Source: Arachidicoccus soli
Lineage (GTDB): Bacteria; Bacteroidota; Bacteroidia; Chitinophagales; Chitinophagaceae
DNA length: 64,000 nucleotides
Assembly (NCBI RefSeq): GCF_003600625.1
Contig: NZ_CP032489.1
Coordinates: 3,410,001-3,474,000 of the forward strand
Reading direction: 5' to 3'
Shown here one piece after another: positions 54,668-62,317 of the stretch. The notes under the pieces were generated by a model. The model searched no databases, had not been told where the DNA came from, and saw nothing but the letters and a program-made list of their open reading frames with translations. The translations under genes and the position numbers were made by a program. Position 1 is the stretch's first letter. Every line of letters starts with the position of its first letter.

Positions 54668-55180
54668 ATGAAAAAGATCTCATTCTTAGTGGCTATTGTT
54701 GTAGCCTTCTTGTTAAGTAATAACTTGCAAGCACAAACCGGAACGGTAAGTTTAAAATTAATGCCGGTGCAAACTATTGCACTTAATACTACGGATATCA
54801 ATCTTACCTATTCTACAGCGACAGACTATTCGGCAGGAAAGGACTCCACTAACAGTAATCAGCTTACATGCTTTAGCAGCTCTCCTTTTCAGATAACAGT
54901 ACAATCTACTGCTGTTACAGCTAATATGCCCGATGTTACACTTACACCAAGCTCAGGTACAACAGCACTTGTTGGTAGCCCTACTTATGCATCAGCCTTA
55001 AGTGTTAATAGCATTAGTACTGCAACACCATTTATTACATCGACAGTTGGTTCAAATAATGCCACTTTTAACATAGAGTACAAGGCCCCGGTGATTGACG
55101 TAAGCACCAATACACTTCACAATAGTGCAAGTGGTACTACTTACACAGCTAACTTGACTTATACCATTGTCCCTCAATAA
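54668..55180 (+). CDS. Small secreted beta-rich subunit, copy 2 (pilin-like, novel)
   Basis: A 170-residue protein. The signal peptide (ISFLVAIVVAFLLSNNLQAQ) differs at several positions from copy 1 and the mature start lacks two residues (TGTVS instead of TATGTVS), but the rest of the mature protein is identical in amino acids. At the DNA level only a handful of changes, near both ends, separate the mature regions. Such even identity next to a diverged signal peptide suggests gene conversion or selection on the mature part. The chaperone gene follows after 112 bp. Likely the major fibre subunit or a paralogous partner. Confidence 0.75.
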   Translation: MKKISFLVAIVVAFLLSNNLQAQTGTVSLKLMPVQTIALNTTDINLTYSTATDYSAGKDSTNSNQLTCFSSSPFQITVQSTAVTANMPDVTLTPSSGTTALVGSPTYASALSVNSISTATPFITSTVGSNNATFNIEYKAPVIDVSTNTLHNSASGTTYTANLTYTIVPQ

Positions 55181-55292
55181 ACTAAATTAGGTACACGCTT
55201 TTAAGCAATAAAAAAATATACAGTACTCCTTGTGTTAAATGCATAATATAATGCATAAATTGCATAAGGAGTTTCTTGTATAATAAGTTCTT

Positions 55293-56138
55293 ATGTATAA
55301 AGGAAAAGTATTTTCAAGTCAATCGTTGGTATTTCTAGGAATACAGTGTATATGCATAATACTATGTATTACACAATGTTGGGGGCAGGCGGCAATTTCT
55401 GCCAACCCACCAAGGCTTTATTATTCATTGATGCCGGGGGCCGCCGGAAGTCAAAAGGTATATCTTACCAATCCCGGTGACAAACCTTTGGAAGTAAGTG
55501 TATCATTGGGCGACTGGAATTATGATTCTTTGGGTAATAATAAATTGTATGAGCAAGGTACTTTAAAGACTTCTTGCGCAAATTGGCTACAAATATTTCC
55601 GGGATCATACTTCACCTTAGCGCCCAAGGGTTCACAGGAATTAACAATCAATGCTACCATGCCAAAAGATGCCGATACTTCTCTATCGGTGCATACAGCT
55701 ATACTTTACTTTACACAGCTAAATCCGGAAAACTCTCCAAATAAGAAAGGAGCTGCTATAAAAATAAGTCTGCGTATGGCCGTTAAAGTATATATAAACT
55801 TGGCAATTGATAATAGCAAGGACATAGAAATTGAAAATTTATTTGATACAACTATCGTCAGCCCGGATAAAAAGAGAATACGCAATTTATGCTTGAATTT
55901 TAAAAATACAGGTGAACTATGGCTAGATGGCAATATTAAATGGCAAATATTAAACGAATCAACAGGCAAGGAAATAAAAATAAAACCAACTAACTTTTTC
56001 TCGCTTCCCGGTGATAATCGATATCAGTTTGTACCGTTGCCCGAGAATTTGGAAAAAGGCAAATATTCTGCAACTGCAATAATCAATTATGGCAATAATG
56101 ATGAACTAAAAATAGCCCAGTTAGAATTTGCTTATTAG
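55293..56138 (+). CDS. PapD-like periplasmic chaperone
   Basis: A 281-residue secreted protein with two Ig-like domains. After the signal (ending QCWGQ), ISANPPRLYYSLMPGAAGSQ resembles the first strand of fimbrial chaperones, with Arg41 where PapD has its anchoring Arg8; YLTNPGDKPLEVSVSLGDW is the next strand pair; SLSVHTAILYFTQLNP parallels the ESLFYF-type segment; and SLRMAVKVYINL parallels the G1 strand of PapD, with Lys165 in place of Lys112. The second domain (residues about 172-281) ends in AQLEFAY. It could also be seen as a WxL-interacting-protein analogue. In this cluster it would guide the subunits to the outer-membrane protein. The PapD residue mapping is by eye. Confidence 0.7.
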   Translation: MYKGKVFSSQSLVFLGIQCICIILCITQCWGQAAISANPPRLYYSLMPGAAGSQKVYLTNPGDKPLEVSVSLGDWNYDSLGNNKLYEQGTLKTSCANWLQIFPGSYFTLAPKGSQELTINATMPKDADTSLSVHTAILYFTQLNPENSPNKKGAAIKISLRMAVKVYINLAIDNSKDIEIENLFDTTIVSPDKKRIRNLCLNFKNTGELWLDGNIKWQILNESTGKEIKIKPTNFFSLPGDNRYQFVPLPENLEKGKYSATAIINYGNNDELKIAQLEFAY

Positions 56139-56287
56139 AATTATAAAGAAATTTTTCATGATGGGTATTGCGCATGTTTGCGTTAATTAAGCACTAAGCT
56201 TACTTCTCGTAGATACGTGCATGGTAGGACAACTATTTTTGTCTGTGTAAGAGCAATGTATCATATGCAAGAAATGTCCCGAAAACT

Positions 56288-56299
56288 TTTGTATACAAA
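56288..56299. promoter_or_regulatory. 12-bp perfect palindrome upstream of the three-domain gene
   Basis: TTTGTATACAAA lies 26 bp before the start of the three-domain protein in a 186-bp gap. It may be an operator or chance in AT-rich DNA. Confidence 0.25.
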
Positions 56300-56324
56300 G
56301 CCTATATAAATAACGCAATAGTAT

Positions 56325-57869
56325 ATGATTAAATGGAAGTTAATAGTATTTTTTTTATTTTCAAATACATTATTTTTAGTAAATAATGCATCGGGGCAAA
56401 TTATCTTTGGTGCAAAGCCTGGAGGAGGAAACAGCCTTAGCTTATCCGCATCCTTTAACCCAAGTCCCTATAATGCACTTCATTTTGACACTTATACCGA
56501 CTGTATTAATGCAGCTGGTAAAACTGCCGCAAGTGCACTTACTGTTGCCTTTAGCCCCCAAGGAAATTATGCTGCCACCAGCGGTTATACCCTAAAAGTT
56601 AGTTCGAGTGATTTCGTAAATGGTAGCAGTAGTATTCCTGCACAATATGTAAGCCTTAACTTTAATAGCTTTGGAGGCAATAACCCTTATCCTTCCATCA
56701 CTTCTTCCGGGTCGGTATCATTGGCTAACACCTCAAAAACATTGGTCACATTTACTACACCCCTTACTGTTCCCTCTTATTATTACACCCAATTATTTGA
56801 TGTGCATGTGGCAGGGGGAAACCAATTACTAGTACCTACAACAGGAAATTATACAGGTACAATTACTTTAAGTTTCTGTGATGCTTCGGGTGCTGTTGTA
56901 TCAAGCACCACTGTACAAGTAATTATCGAAATAGGCTTTAGTAATAGTTGCTCAGGAGTATCATTAGCTATAAATCAGCCAACGACCCCTAACTTTACAA
57001 CCTATGCACAAATTAGTTCGGGTCAAACTGCCACAGACGCAGTACATGTACAATATACTCCTAACGGAGCCAATTGTGTCGGTTGGTATTTAAAAGTTAG
57101 AGCTAACGGAAATTTTACCAACGGAACCAATACTATAACACCTGACCATATTTCTTTGGCATTTAACAATGTCAGCACAGGCAGCCCATCTGCCGCAGCA
57201 ATAGGTGTGACGAATACACCTGTCGCGCTAAGTACATCCGATGTCTCGCTAATCAACAATTCCCAAGCCGCTTTTAACGGATATACAGAACATCAATTTG
57301 ATATGATCGTACAAGGGGGGAATTACCTTTTAGTTGCCGGATCGGGCACTTTTACATGTACACTTACTTTTAGCATATATAATGCAAGTGGTACGCTCGT
57401 GGCGACTCAAACGCTGAATGCGAGTTTCATTATTTCATATTCAAATTCCAGCAGTGCGACCATGTCTCTAGCACATACAGGCGTTTCTTTGCCTTTTACA
57501 ACTCAGGCAAACTATACTAGTGGAGTTTCAGTTACTCAAACACAGGAATTATCTGTCACAGCATATAATGCTTATCAAATAATTGCAAAAACTCAAGACG
57601 CCAATTTAACAAGTGGAACACATACTATTCCGGTTTCTGTTATCCAATTAACGAATACAGCAAACCCAACAAAGACAGGTATTGTATCAACACCTATAAG
57701 TTTAACAAACAACGATCAACAAATCATAACCAACCCGATGACAAATTCTACTTTTCAATCTGTGAAATACGATTTAACCTATTCAATCTCGGGGAATAAT
57801 TCAACTATTTTTCAATCATCTAGCGGAACTTACACAACAAATATTATTTATATACTCTTACCTAACTAA
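56325..57869 (+). CDS. Three-domain secreted protein related to the small subunits (tip or adhesin candidate)
   Basis: A 514-residue protein with signal peptide ending NNASGQ and three consecutive repeats of about 160 residues. Corresponding pieces are SGYTLKVSSSDFVNGSSSI, GWYLKVRANGNFTNGTNTI and AYQIIAKTQDANLTSGTHTI, and near each repeat end QLFDVHVAGGNQLLV, HQFDMIVQGGNYLLV and VKYDLTYSISGNNST. The third repeat closes with GTYTTNIIYILLPN, like the end of the 172-residue subunits (GTTYTANLTYTIVPQ). Cysteines occur in repeats 1 and 2 only. I infer a multi-domain fibre component. Placed between chaperone and usher-like genes, it would be a tip adhesin in a classical system; function is otherwise unknown. 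Confidence 0.7.
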   Translation: MIKWKLIVFFLFSNTLFLVNNASGQIIFGAKPGGGNSLSLSASFNPSPYNALHFDTYTDCINAAGKTAASALTVAFSPQGNYAATSGYTLKVSSSDFVNGSSSIPAQYVSLNFNSFGGNNPYPSITSSGSVSLANTSKTLVTFTTPLTVPSYYYTQLFDVHVAGGNQLLVPTTGNYTGTITLSFCDASGAVVSSTTVQVIIEIGFSNSCSGVSLAINQPTTPNFTTYAQISSGQTATDAVHVQYTPNGANCVGWYLKVRANGNFTNGTNTITPDHISLAFNNVSTGSPSAAAIGVTNTPVALSTSDVSLINNSQAAFNGYTEHQFDMIVQGGNYLLVAGSGTFTCTLTFSIYNASGTLVATQTLNASFIISYSNSSSATMSLAHTGVSLPFTTQANYTSGVSVTQTQELSVTAYNAYQIIAKTQDANLTSGTHTIPVSVIQLTNTANPTKTGIVSTPISLTNNDQQIITNPMTNSTFQSVKYDLTYSISGNNSTIFQSSSGTYTTNIIYILLPN

Positions 57870-57982
57870 AAAGAAAATAAATCATCAAACATAAATATAA
57901 TTTTTGTATTGATTCCTAAGTAAAATATTAACTGCTTTACCTCTCTAACCCTAGAGGTCTAAAGTAATGCATGATTTATTGA

Positions 57983-60904
57983 ATGGAAATACGGACGACC
58001 AACATACCAAATTATAGGTTATTAAATTTAACCAATAACCTCTTTAATAAAAGAGGGGCTGAGCTGTGTTTTCTTTTTTTATTAATCTTCTGCTTTGGTT
58101 CAAAAATAAATGCCCAGCAAAATATTAAGACTCTTTCTTTTGAGCTTCAAACCAATAAAGTTTTGGTAGAGGGACAAGCCTTTAATTCTTTCATAATAAA
58201 AATAATCAACAACAGTAATCTAAGTCAAACTGCCACTTTAAAAATAGCAGTAGACAAGGAATTGCAACTTCTTTCTTTAAAAGAGAAAAATCTTCAGTTA
58301 TCGGCAAAAGATAGCATTTTTGTACCTGTAAAAATCTATAATGGTGCTAACTTATCAGCAGGTAATCATCTCGCAACAATTACACTTGAAAATGCAAATG
58401 GCATTCTGCAAAAAAGCAATATTTCTTTTCTAGTAAAGGGAAAAAGAAATGCCCATCTTTTTGTAGTAGAACCTTCAATTGCATTAATAGGCAGCGAAGA
58501 TTCTATCAGCATTCCTATTCAGGTTACCAATAGTGGAAATGATGCCAGTCCTATAACTATTGTAGCCAATTTACCTTTAGAAATACAAACACAAAATTTT
58601 CATAAGGCGATAAGTTTTAATCTAGGAGCATTTAGAGACACTTTAATTACTTTAAGGAGAAGAATACCAAATAACTTGTCGAGTCAAGCCTCTTTTCAAA
58701 TAAATATATACGGCTTTTACGAAAAAGGAGATTTATTTGATCAATCGAGTGTAATGGTGCAATCTTTACAAGATACGCGTAAACGGCCCAACGACCCGCT
58801 GCCAGACTACTTTAGCAGTTTACCCAATAGGATAATGCTAACAGTGCAAAATGCCTTTACGAATAATGCCTATTATCGGTTAAATGGAGGGAGTGGCATA
58901 TATTTACCATCGAGCAGGATTGATTATAATATCGATGCAAATATCCCGCAAGCTGATTTTTCGAACCCTTATTTGAGAAATACATATATAAGTTATGAAA
59001 CTCACAAAATAGGCCTAACAGTTGGCAACATTAATCGAAGTTTTGATTTAAACATATACGGTAGAGGTGCAAGCTTTTATTTATTAGACACTGCACATAA
59101 AAATTATTACGAAACTGGATTAATTGATAATGCATCCAATCTATTAGAAGCGCCTAATAGCATCTACGCATCGGGAAGAACTGCTTGGGCAGAATTAAAG
59201 CATAAAACAAAAAATTATAGTTTTCAGTCTGTAGCCGTTTATCAAAAAGATCCATTATTAGGAACCAATAATGCGCTGTTTAGCAATAACATTACTTGGA
59301 CCAACAAAAATCATTTCCAGTTCTCTACAACTTTAAATGGCAGCAATTCTAGTAATATTATCAACCCTTCATTTCAGAAATCCGGATGGTTGGCAGAATT
59401 TGATGCATTCGGGAATCTAGGCAAATGGAATATCAACAGCATGAATGCCTACAGTAGTCCCTATTATGCAGGTATTCAAAAAGGGGCAAAGAAACTATTA
59501 GAAAGAATTTCTTTACAGCAAGGTAAATTGAATTATTGGGCAAGTATTTATTACAATAATAATAAACCTAAATATGTATCTAGCCAATTCAATTACCAAT
59601 CCGAATATGGCAATACAAATATGGCATTAGGCCTTTCAGGAAATTTTAAGAAATTTTCTTTTTCAATTTCTCCAAATTATAGTGTAAATAAAACCACTTT
59701 TTATTTAGGATCCAACCTATTAAATGCGGAGATAACTGCTTGGCGTTTAACTACACAAATGGGTTATGCAAATTCGCCTGCTGAGTTTTATTTTAATATT
59801 AACGCTGACGAAGGCTTTGGTCAAAATCATTTAACGGGAAAGAGCGAACTGCAATTAAAAGTCAATTCCACCCTAAACTATAAATTCATTAGTATAAGTG
59901 GAAATATACAAAGAGGTAGTTTCTATGCGGGAGATGCTTTAAACAGCTATCTCTCGAATTTACCCACTTATCACAGTATAAACATTAATCCAATATTGCA
60001 ACATAGCTTTCTAAAGAAGAAATTAAATGTATCAGCTGGGCTATCTTATGCTAAAACGAACAACATCTCTTCCACATCCTACAATACTAATTTTGAATAT
60101 AGTATTACAAAAATGGGTCTATTAGGTCTTGATATTGCACGCTACCAATATGCTTTTGGTGCAGAAGCAACCAATACTATTCAAGTCAATTACACTCAAA
60201 AACTCACAGGACTAAGAATTGGGGAGAAAAAGAGCACCCTTACCGTGTTATTCTTTAAAGACCTCAATAATAATGGCATCTTTGATAAACAAGATAGTTT
60301 AGCAGTTAATCAGGAAGTTAATATTAATGATGCAGCTTTTATTACAAATAAAAAAGGAGAGATTGTTTATCGTAATCTTTCTAAAGGTAATTACGAAATT
60401 TCTATATTAAGAAAGGGGCAATGGTATGCTGAGAATCAAACTATTCCCGTATTGGACAAAAAAGTATTGGTAAGAATTCCATTACATAAAACCGGAACAG
60501 TGAGCGGTGGCTTAATCTATAGCTTCTCACAATACAGCTACGATGTCAATAAGCAAAAAGCAGAAATCCGTATTGATGCAATAGACGAAAAGGGCAAAAA
60601 GCACACAGTAGTTACAGATAATTATGGACATTTCGCCTTCTTTTTACCCATTGGCAAGTACACCATATACCTCCATCAAGATGATTTGCCAGATGAAGTA
60701 GAATGTCCCAATAATGGACAGGTAGTCACTATTTCTGCACAAAAAAATGCAGTGGAAATAAATTTTATTTTGAAAGTTAAAGAACGAAAAATTGAAACGA
60801 AAAAATTCTATTCTTCCTCATTAACTAAATTAGACCCCAATCCTGACATTAATCCAGATTCTAAAATAGCTCCTAATAAACCAAATCCAATTCCTAATAA
60901 ATAA
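57983..60904 (+). CDS. Outer-membrane usher-like protein with Ig-like and SdrD-like domains
   Basis: A 973-residue protein. After an unusually long leader with hydrophobic core LCFLFLLIFCFGSKINAQQ, residues about 45-270 form two Ig-like domains (IIKIINNSNLSQTATLKIAV; IPIQVTNSGNDASPITIVAN). Residues about 280-770 show repeated amphipathic strands with Tyr/Asn/Phe (RLNGGSGIYLPSSRIDYNID, ISYETHKIGLTVGNINRSFD), as expected for a large outer-membrane barrel. The C-terminal part has an SdrD-like calcium motif DLNNNGIFDKQD and two prealbumin-like domains (GEIVYRNLSKGNYEISI; DNYGHFAFFLPIGKYTIYL), then a Pro/Asn-rich tail. It is not a SusC/TonB receptor: no plug motif. In context it may be the pore that exports the subunits (inference). 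Confidence 0.65.
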   Translation: MEIRTTNIPNYRLLNLTNNLFNKRGAELCFLFLLIFCFGSKINAQQNIKTLSFELQTNKVLVEGQAFNSFIIKIINNSNLSQTATLKIAVDKELQLLSLKEKNLQLSAKDSIFVPVKIYNGANLSAGNHLATITLENANGILQKSNISFLVKGKRNAHLFVVEPSIALIGSEDSISIPIQVTNSGNDASPITIVANLPLEIQTQNFHKAISFNLGAFRDTLITLRRRIPNNLSSQASFQINIYGFYEKGDLFDQSSVMVQSLQDTRKRPNDPLPDYFSSLPNRIMLTVQNAFTNNAYYRLNGGSGIYLPSSRIDYNIDANIPQADFSNPYLRNTYISYETHKIGLTVGNINRSFDLNIYGRGASFYLLDTAHKNYYETGLIDNASNLLEAPNSIYASGRTAWAELKHKTKNYSFQSVAVYQKDPLLGTNNALFSNNITWTNKNHFQFSTTLNGSNSSNIINPSFQKSGWLAEFDAFGNLGKWNINSMNAYSSPYYAGIQKGAKKLLERISLQQGKLNYWASIYYNNNKPKYVSSQFNYQSEYGNTNMALGLSGNFKKFSFSISPNYSVNKTTFYLGSNLLNAEITAWRLTTQMGYANSPAEFYFNINADEGFGQNHLTGKSELQLKVNSTLNYKFISISGNIQRGSFYAGDALNSYLSNLPTYHSININPILQHSFLKKKLNVSAGLSYAKTNNISSTSYNTNFEYSITKMGLLGLDIARYQYAFGAEATNTIQVNYTQKLTGLRIGEKKSTLTVLFFKDLNNNGIFDKQDSLAVNQEVNINDAAFITNKKGEIVYRNLSKGNYEISILRKGQWYAENQTIPVLDKKVLVRIPLHKTGTVSGGLIYSFSQYSYDVNKQKAEIRIDAIDEKGKKHTVVTDNYGHFAFFLPIGKYTIYLHQDDLPDEVECPNNGQVVTISAQKNAVEINFILKVKERKIETKKFYSSSLTKLDPNPDINPDSKIAPNKPNPIPNK
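58016..58056 (+). repeat. Two overlapping hairpins at the start of the usher-like gene
   Basis: AGGTTATT (58016-58023) pairs with AATAACCT (58034-58041), and CCTCTTT (58039-58045) pairs with AAAGAGG (58050-58056). The two share three bases, so they compete in RNA. They could influence translation start or simply reflect codon content. Confidence 0.35.
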
Positions 60905-61078
60905 TATGGAATCCCAAGGCAAGCCTTTTGAGTAACCATGCAGAGGAATCCAGGAATCTTAAATGCCTTATCCATTAAGATGGCCACACATAATGCAAAT
61001 GTAAGTTCTGCGCAGCCAAATGACGATAAAGAAAGAAAGGGTAACCAGGGACATAATCTCTCCAAAACAGATAACCAA

Positions 61079-61228
61079 CTATCCCTTCTTTCCAAATATT
61101 TGATCCACAGCATTCCCCAACATAGGAAATTTTTCTTTTACAAAATCTTTGACAACTTCTATTGATTTTTCTGCCTGTTCATTAGAAAGTTTTGCTTGTT
61201 CTACCAAGCGTTTTAATAATTCTTCCAT
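61079..61228 (-). CDS. 49-residue helical hypothetical protein
   Basis: A short frame from the ATG at 61228: MEELLKRLVEQAKLSNEQAE, KSIEVVKDFVKEKFPMLG and NAVDQIFGKKG. It is fully helical with regular heptad-like spacing and has no signal. It is too small for most gene finders but shows strong coding character (helix periodicity, start placed 16 bp after a terminator stem). Similar small proteins occur in Bacteroidota, function unknown. It lies downstream of the DksA-like gene on the same strand. The stretch 60905-61078 beyond it contains nothing I can support. Confidence 0.6.
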   Translation of the reverse strand: MEELLKRLVEQAKLSNEQAEKSIEVVKDFVKEKFPMLGNAVDQIFGKKG

Positions 61229-61243
61229 AATTTTTTTAATAAA

Positions 61244-61273
61244 AAAAGCAGCCAAAATACTTTAGCTGCTTTT
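61244..61273 (-). terminator. Terminator after the DksA-like gene
   Basis: AAAAGCAGC (61244-61252) and GCTGCTTTT (61265-61273) form a 9-bp stem; on the minus strand a U-run follows. It separates the DksA-like gene from the 49-residue gene. Confidence 0.75.
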
Positions 61274-61290
61274 GGTTTTTAAATTTAAAA

Positions 61291-62313
61291 TCAATCTCTT
61301 GATCTGGCCATTCCTAATTTTGCTTCTAAGCTAAGTGTAGCATGAGGCACCGCGCGTAATCTCGCTTTGTCGATCAGTTTACCCGTTACACGGCAGATGC
61401 CGTAGGTTTTATTTTCAATTCTAATTAATGCTTTTTTCAAATTATCTATAAAAGAAATTTGACGGCTAACCATTTGACTCATTTGCTCCCGCTCCATGCT
61501 TACTGTACCATCTTCCATTGTCATATAGCGGCCATCTACATCACCACCCATGTCATCTTTGCGGGTAATAATACCCTGCAGATAGGCTACCTCACGTGAA
61601 GCATCAGCTAACTTTTTATTGATCAAAGTCCTGAATTCTTCTAACTCCGCATCTGAATAGCGCATCAACACTTCATTATCATTCTCTTTGGCAGTTCTGT
61701 TTGCTAGTGGTTGATAGTTTGGAGAATAGGGTTTACTTGTTTTCACACTCGTTTTTGGTATTTTCACTTCTTTTAACGGTATTTCTTTCTTTTTTATAGG
61801 TTTCTTTATAGCCACAGGTATATTTTCTTTAATAGTTTTTTTTGTTGGTTCTTTTTGGGGCTTCAAGGCTACTGCTGCTTTAACAGTTTTCTGAGCAACC
61901 GGTTTTGCTACTACTTTTTTCACTGCTGGCGTGACCGGCTTTTTAGATGTCACCTTTTTGACAGGTACGGCTTTCTTAACTACAACTTTCTTTGCAGCCG
62001 GTTTAGCCACTACTTTTTTAGCAACAGGCTTCGCTGTTTTTTTAGTTGCTGCTTTCTTAGATGCCACCTTTTTGACAGGCACAGCTTTCTTGGCCGCTAC
62101 TTTCTTTGCAACCGGCTTAGCTACTATCTTTTTCGCTGCAGGCTTCGTTGCATTTTTAGGCACTGCTTTTTTGGCAGATACTGCTTTTTTAACTACAGGT
62201 TTAGCTGCTACTTTCTTTGCAACTGGTTTAGATGTTGCTTTCTTGGTCGCAGGTTTAGCTGTCTTTACAGCTTTTTTTGCTTTTGCATGAGCAGTCTTCT
62301 TTGTAGTAGCCAT
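61291..62313 (-). CDS. TraR/DksA-family protein with a histone-H1-like basic tail
   Basis: A 340-residue protein. Residues 1 to about 215 are made of Lys/Ala/Val/Pro repeats such as KPVAKKVAAKPVVKKAV, like bacterial histone H1-like proteins. The C-terminal 120 residues are a TraR/DksA domain: RYSDAELEEFRTLINKKL forms the coiled-coil helix and YGICRVTGKLIDKARLRAVP the zinc-finger region, with one cysteine left of the usual four. The start is the ATG at 62313 rather than 62337. The gene begins 4 bp after the stop of ileS, a conserved arrangement in Bacteroidota. It may combine RNA-polymerase binding with non-specific DNA binding; that is inference. Confidence 0.88.
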   Translation of the reverse strand: MATTKKTAHAKAKKAVKTAKPATKKATSKPVAKKVAAKPVVKKAVSAKKAVPKNATKPAAKKIVAKPVAKKVAAKKAVPVKKVASKKAATKKTAKPVAKKVVAKPAAKKVVVKKAVPVKKVTSKKPVTPAVKKVVAKPVAQKTVKAAVALKPQKEPTKKTIKENIPVAIKKPIKKKEIPLKEVKIPKTSVKTSKPYSPNYQPLANRTAKENDNEVLMRYSDAELEEFRTLINKKLADASREVAYLQGIITRKDDMGGDVDGRYMTMEDGTVSMEREQMSQMVSRQISFIDNLKKALIRIENKTYGICRVTGKLIDKARLRAVPHATLSLEAKLGMARSRD

Positions 62314-62317
62314 ACGT

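Larger units (their letters stand above)
53627..55211. repeat. Tandem duplication, copy 2
   Basis: Equivalent of 51751-53596. Compared with copy 1 it lacks the kinase segment 51906-52100 and an 83-bp segment between two GAAATGCAT direct repeats (52458 and 52541), but has one more 20-bp tandem unit. Both copies end with AAGCAATAAAAAA. Confidence 0.85.

Noticed and set aside
57983-60904. Usher-like protein as a third SusC/TonB-dependent receptor
   Set aside because: No TonB box, no CarboxypepD_reg-like N-terminus and no plug signature such as VIDGV or LKDASA; the N-terminal domains are Ig-like.
60808-61113. Minus-strand open frame of 101 residues with hydrophobic stretches
   Set aside because: It is antisense to the Pro/Asn-rich tail of the usher-like gene and overlaps the 49-residue gene in another frame; the hydrophobicity comes from the antisense composition.
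61931-62290. Regular repeats suggesting a CRISPR-like or satellite array
   Set aside because: The periodicity is the coding repeat of Lys/Ala pentapeptides, without constant spacers.
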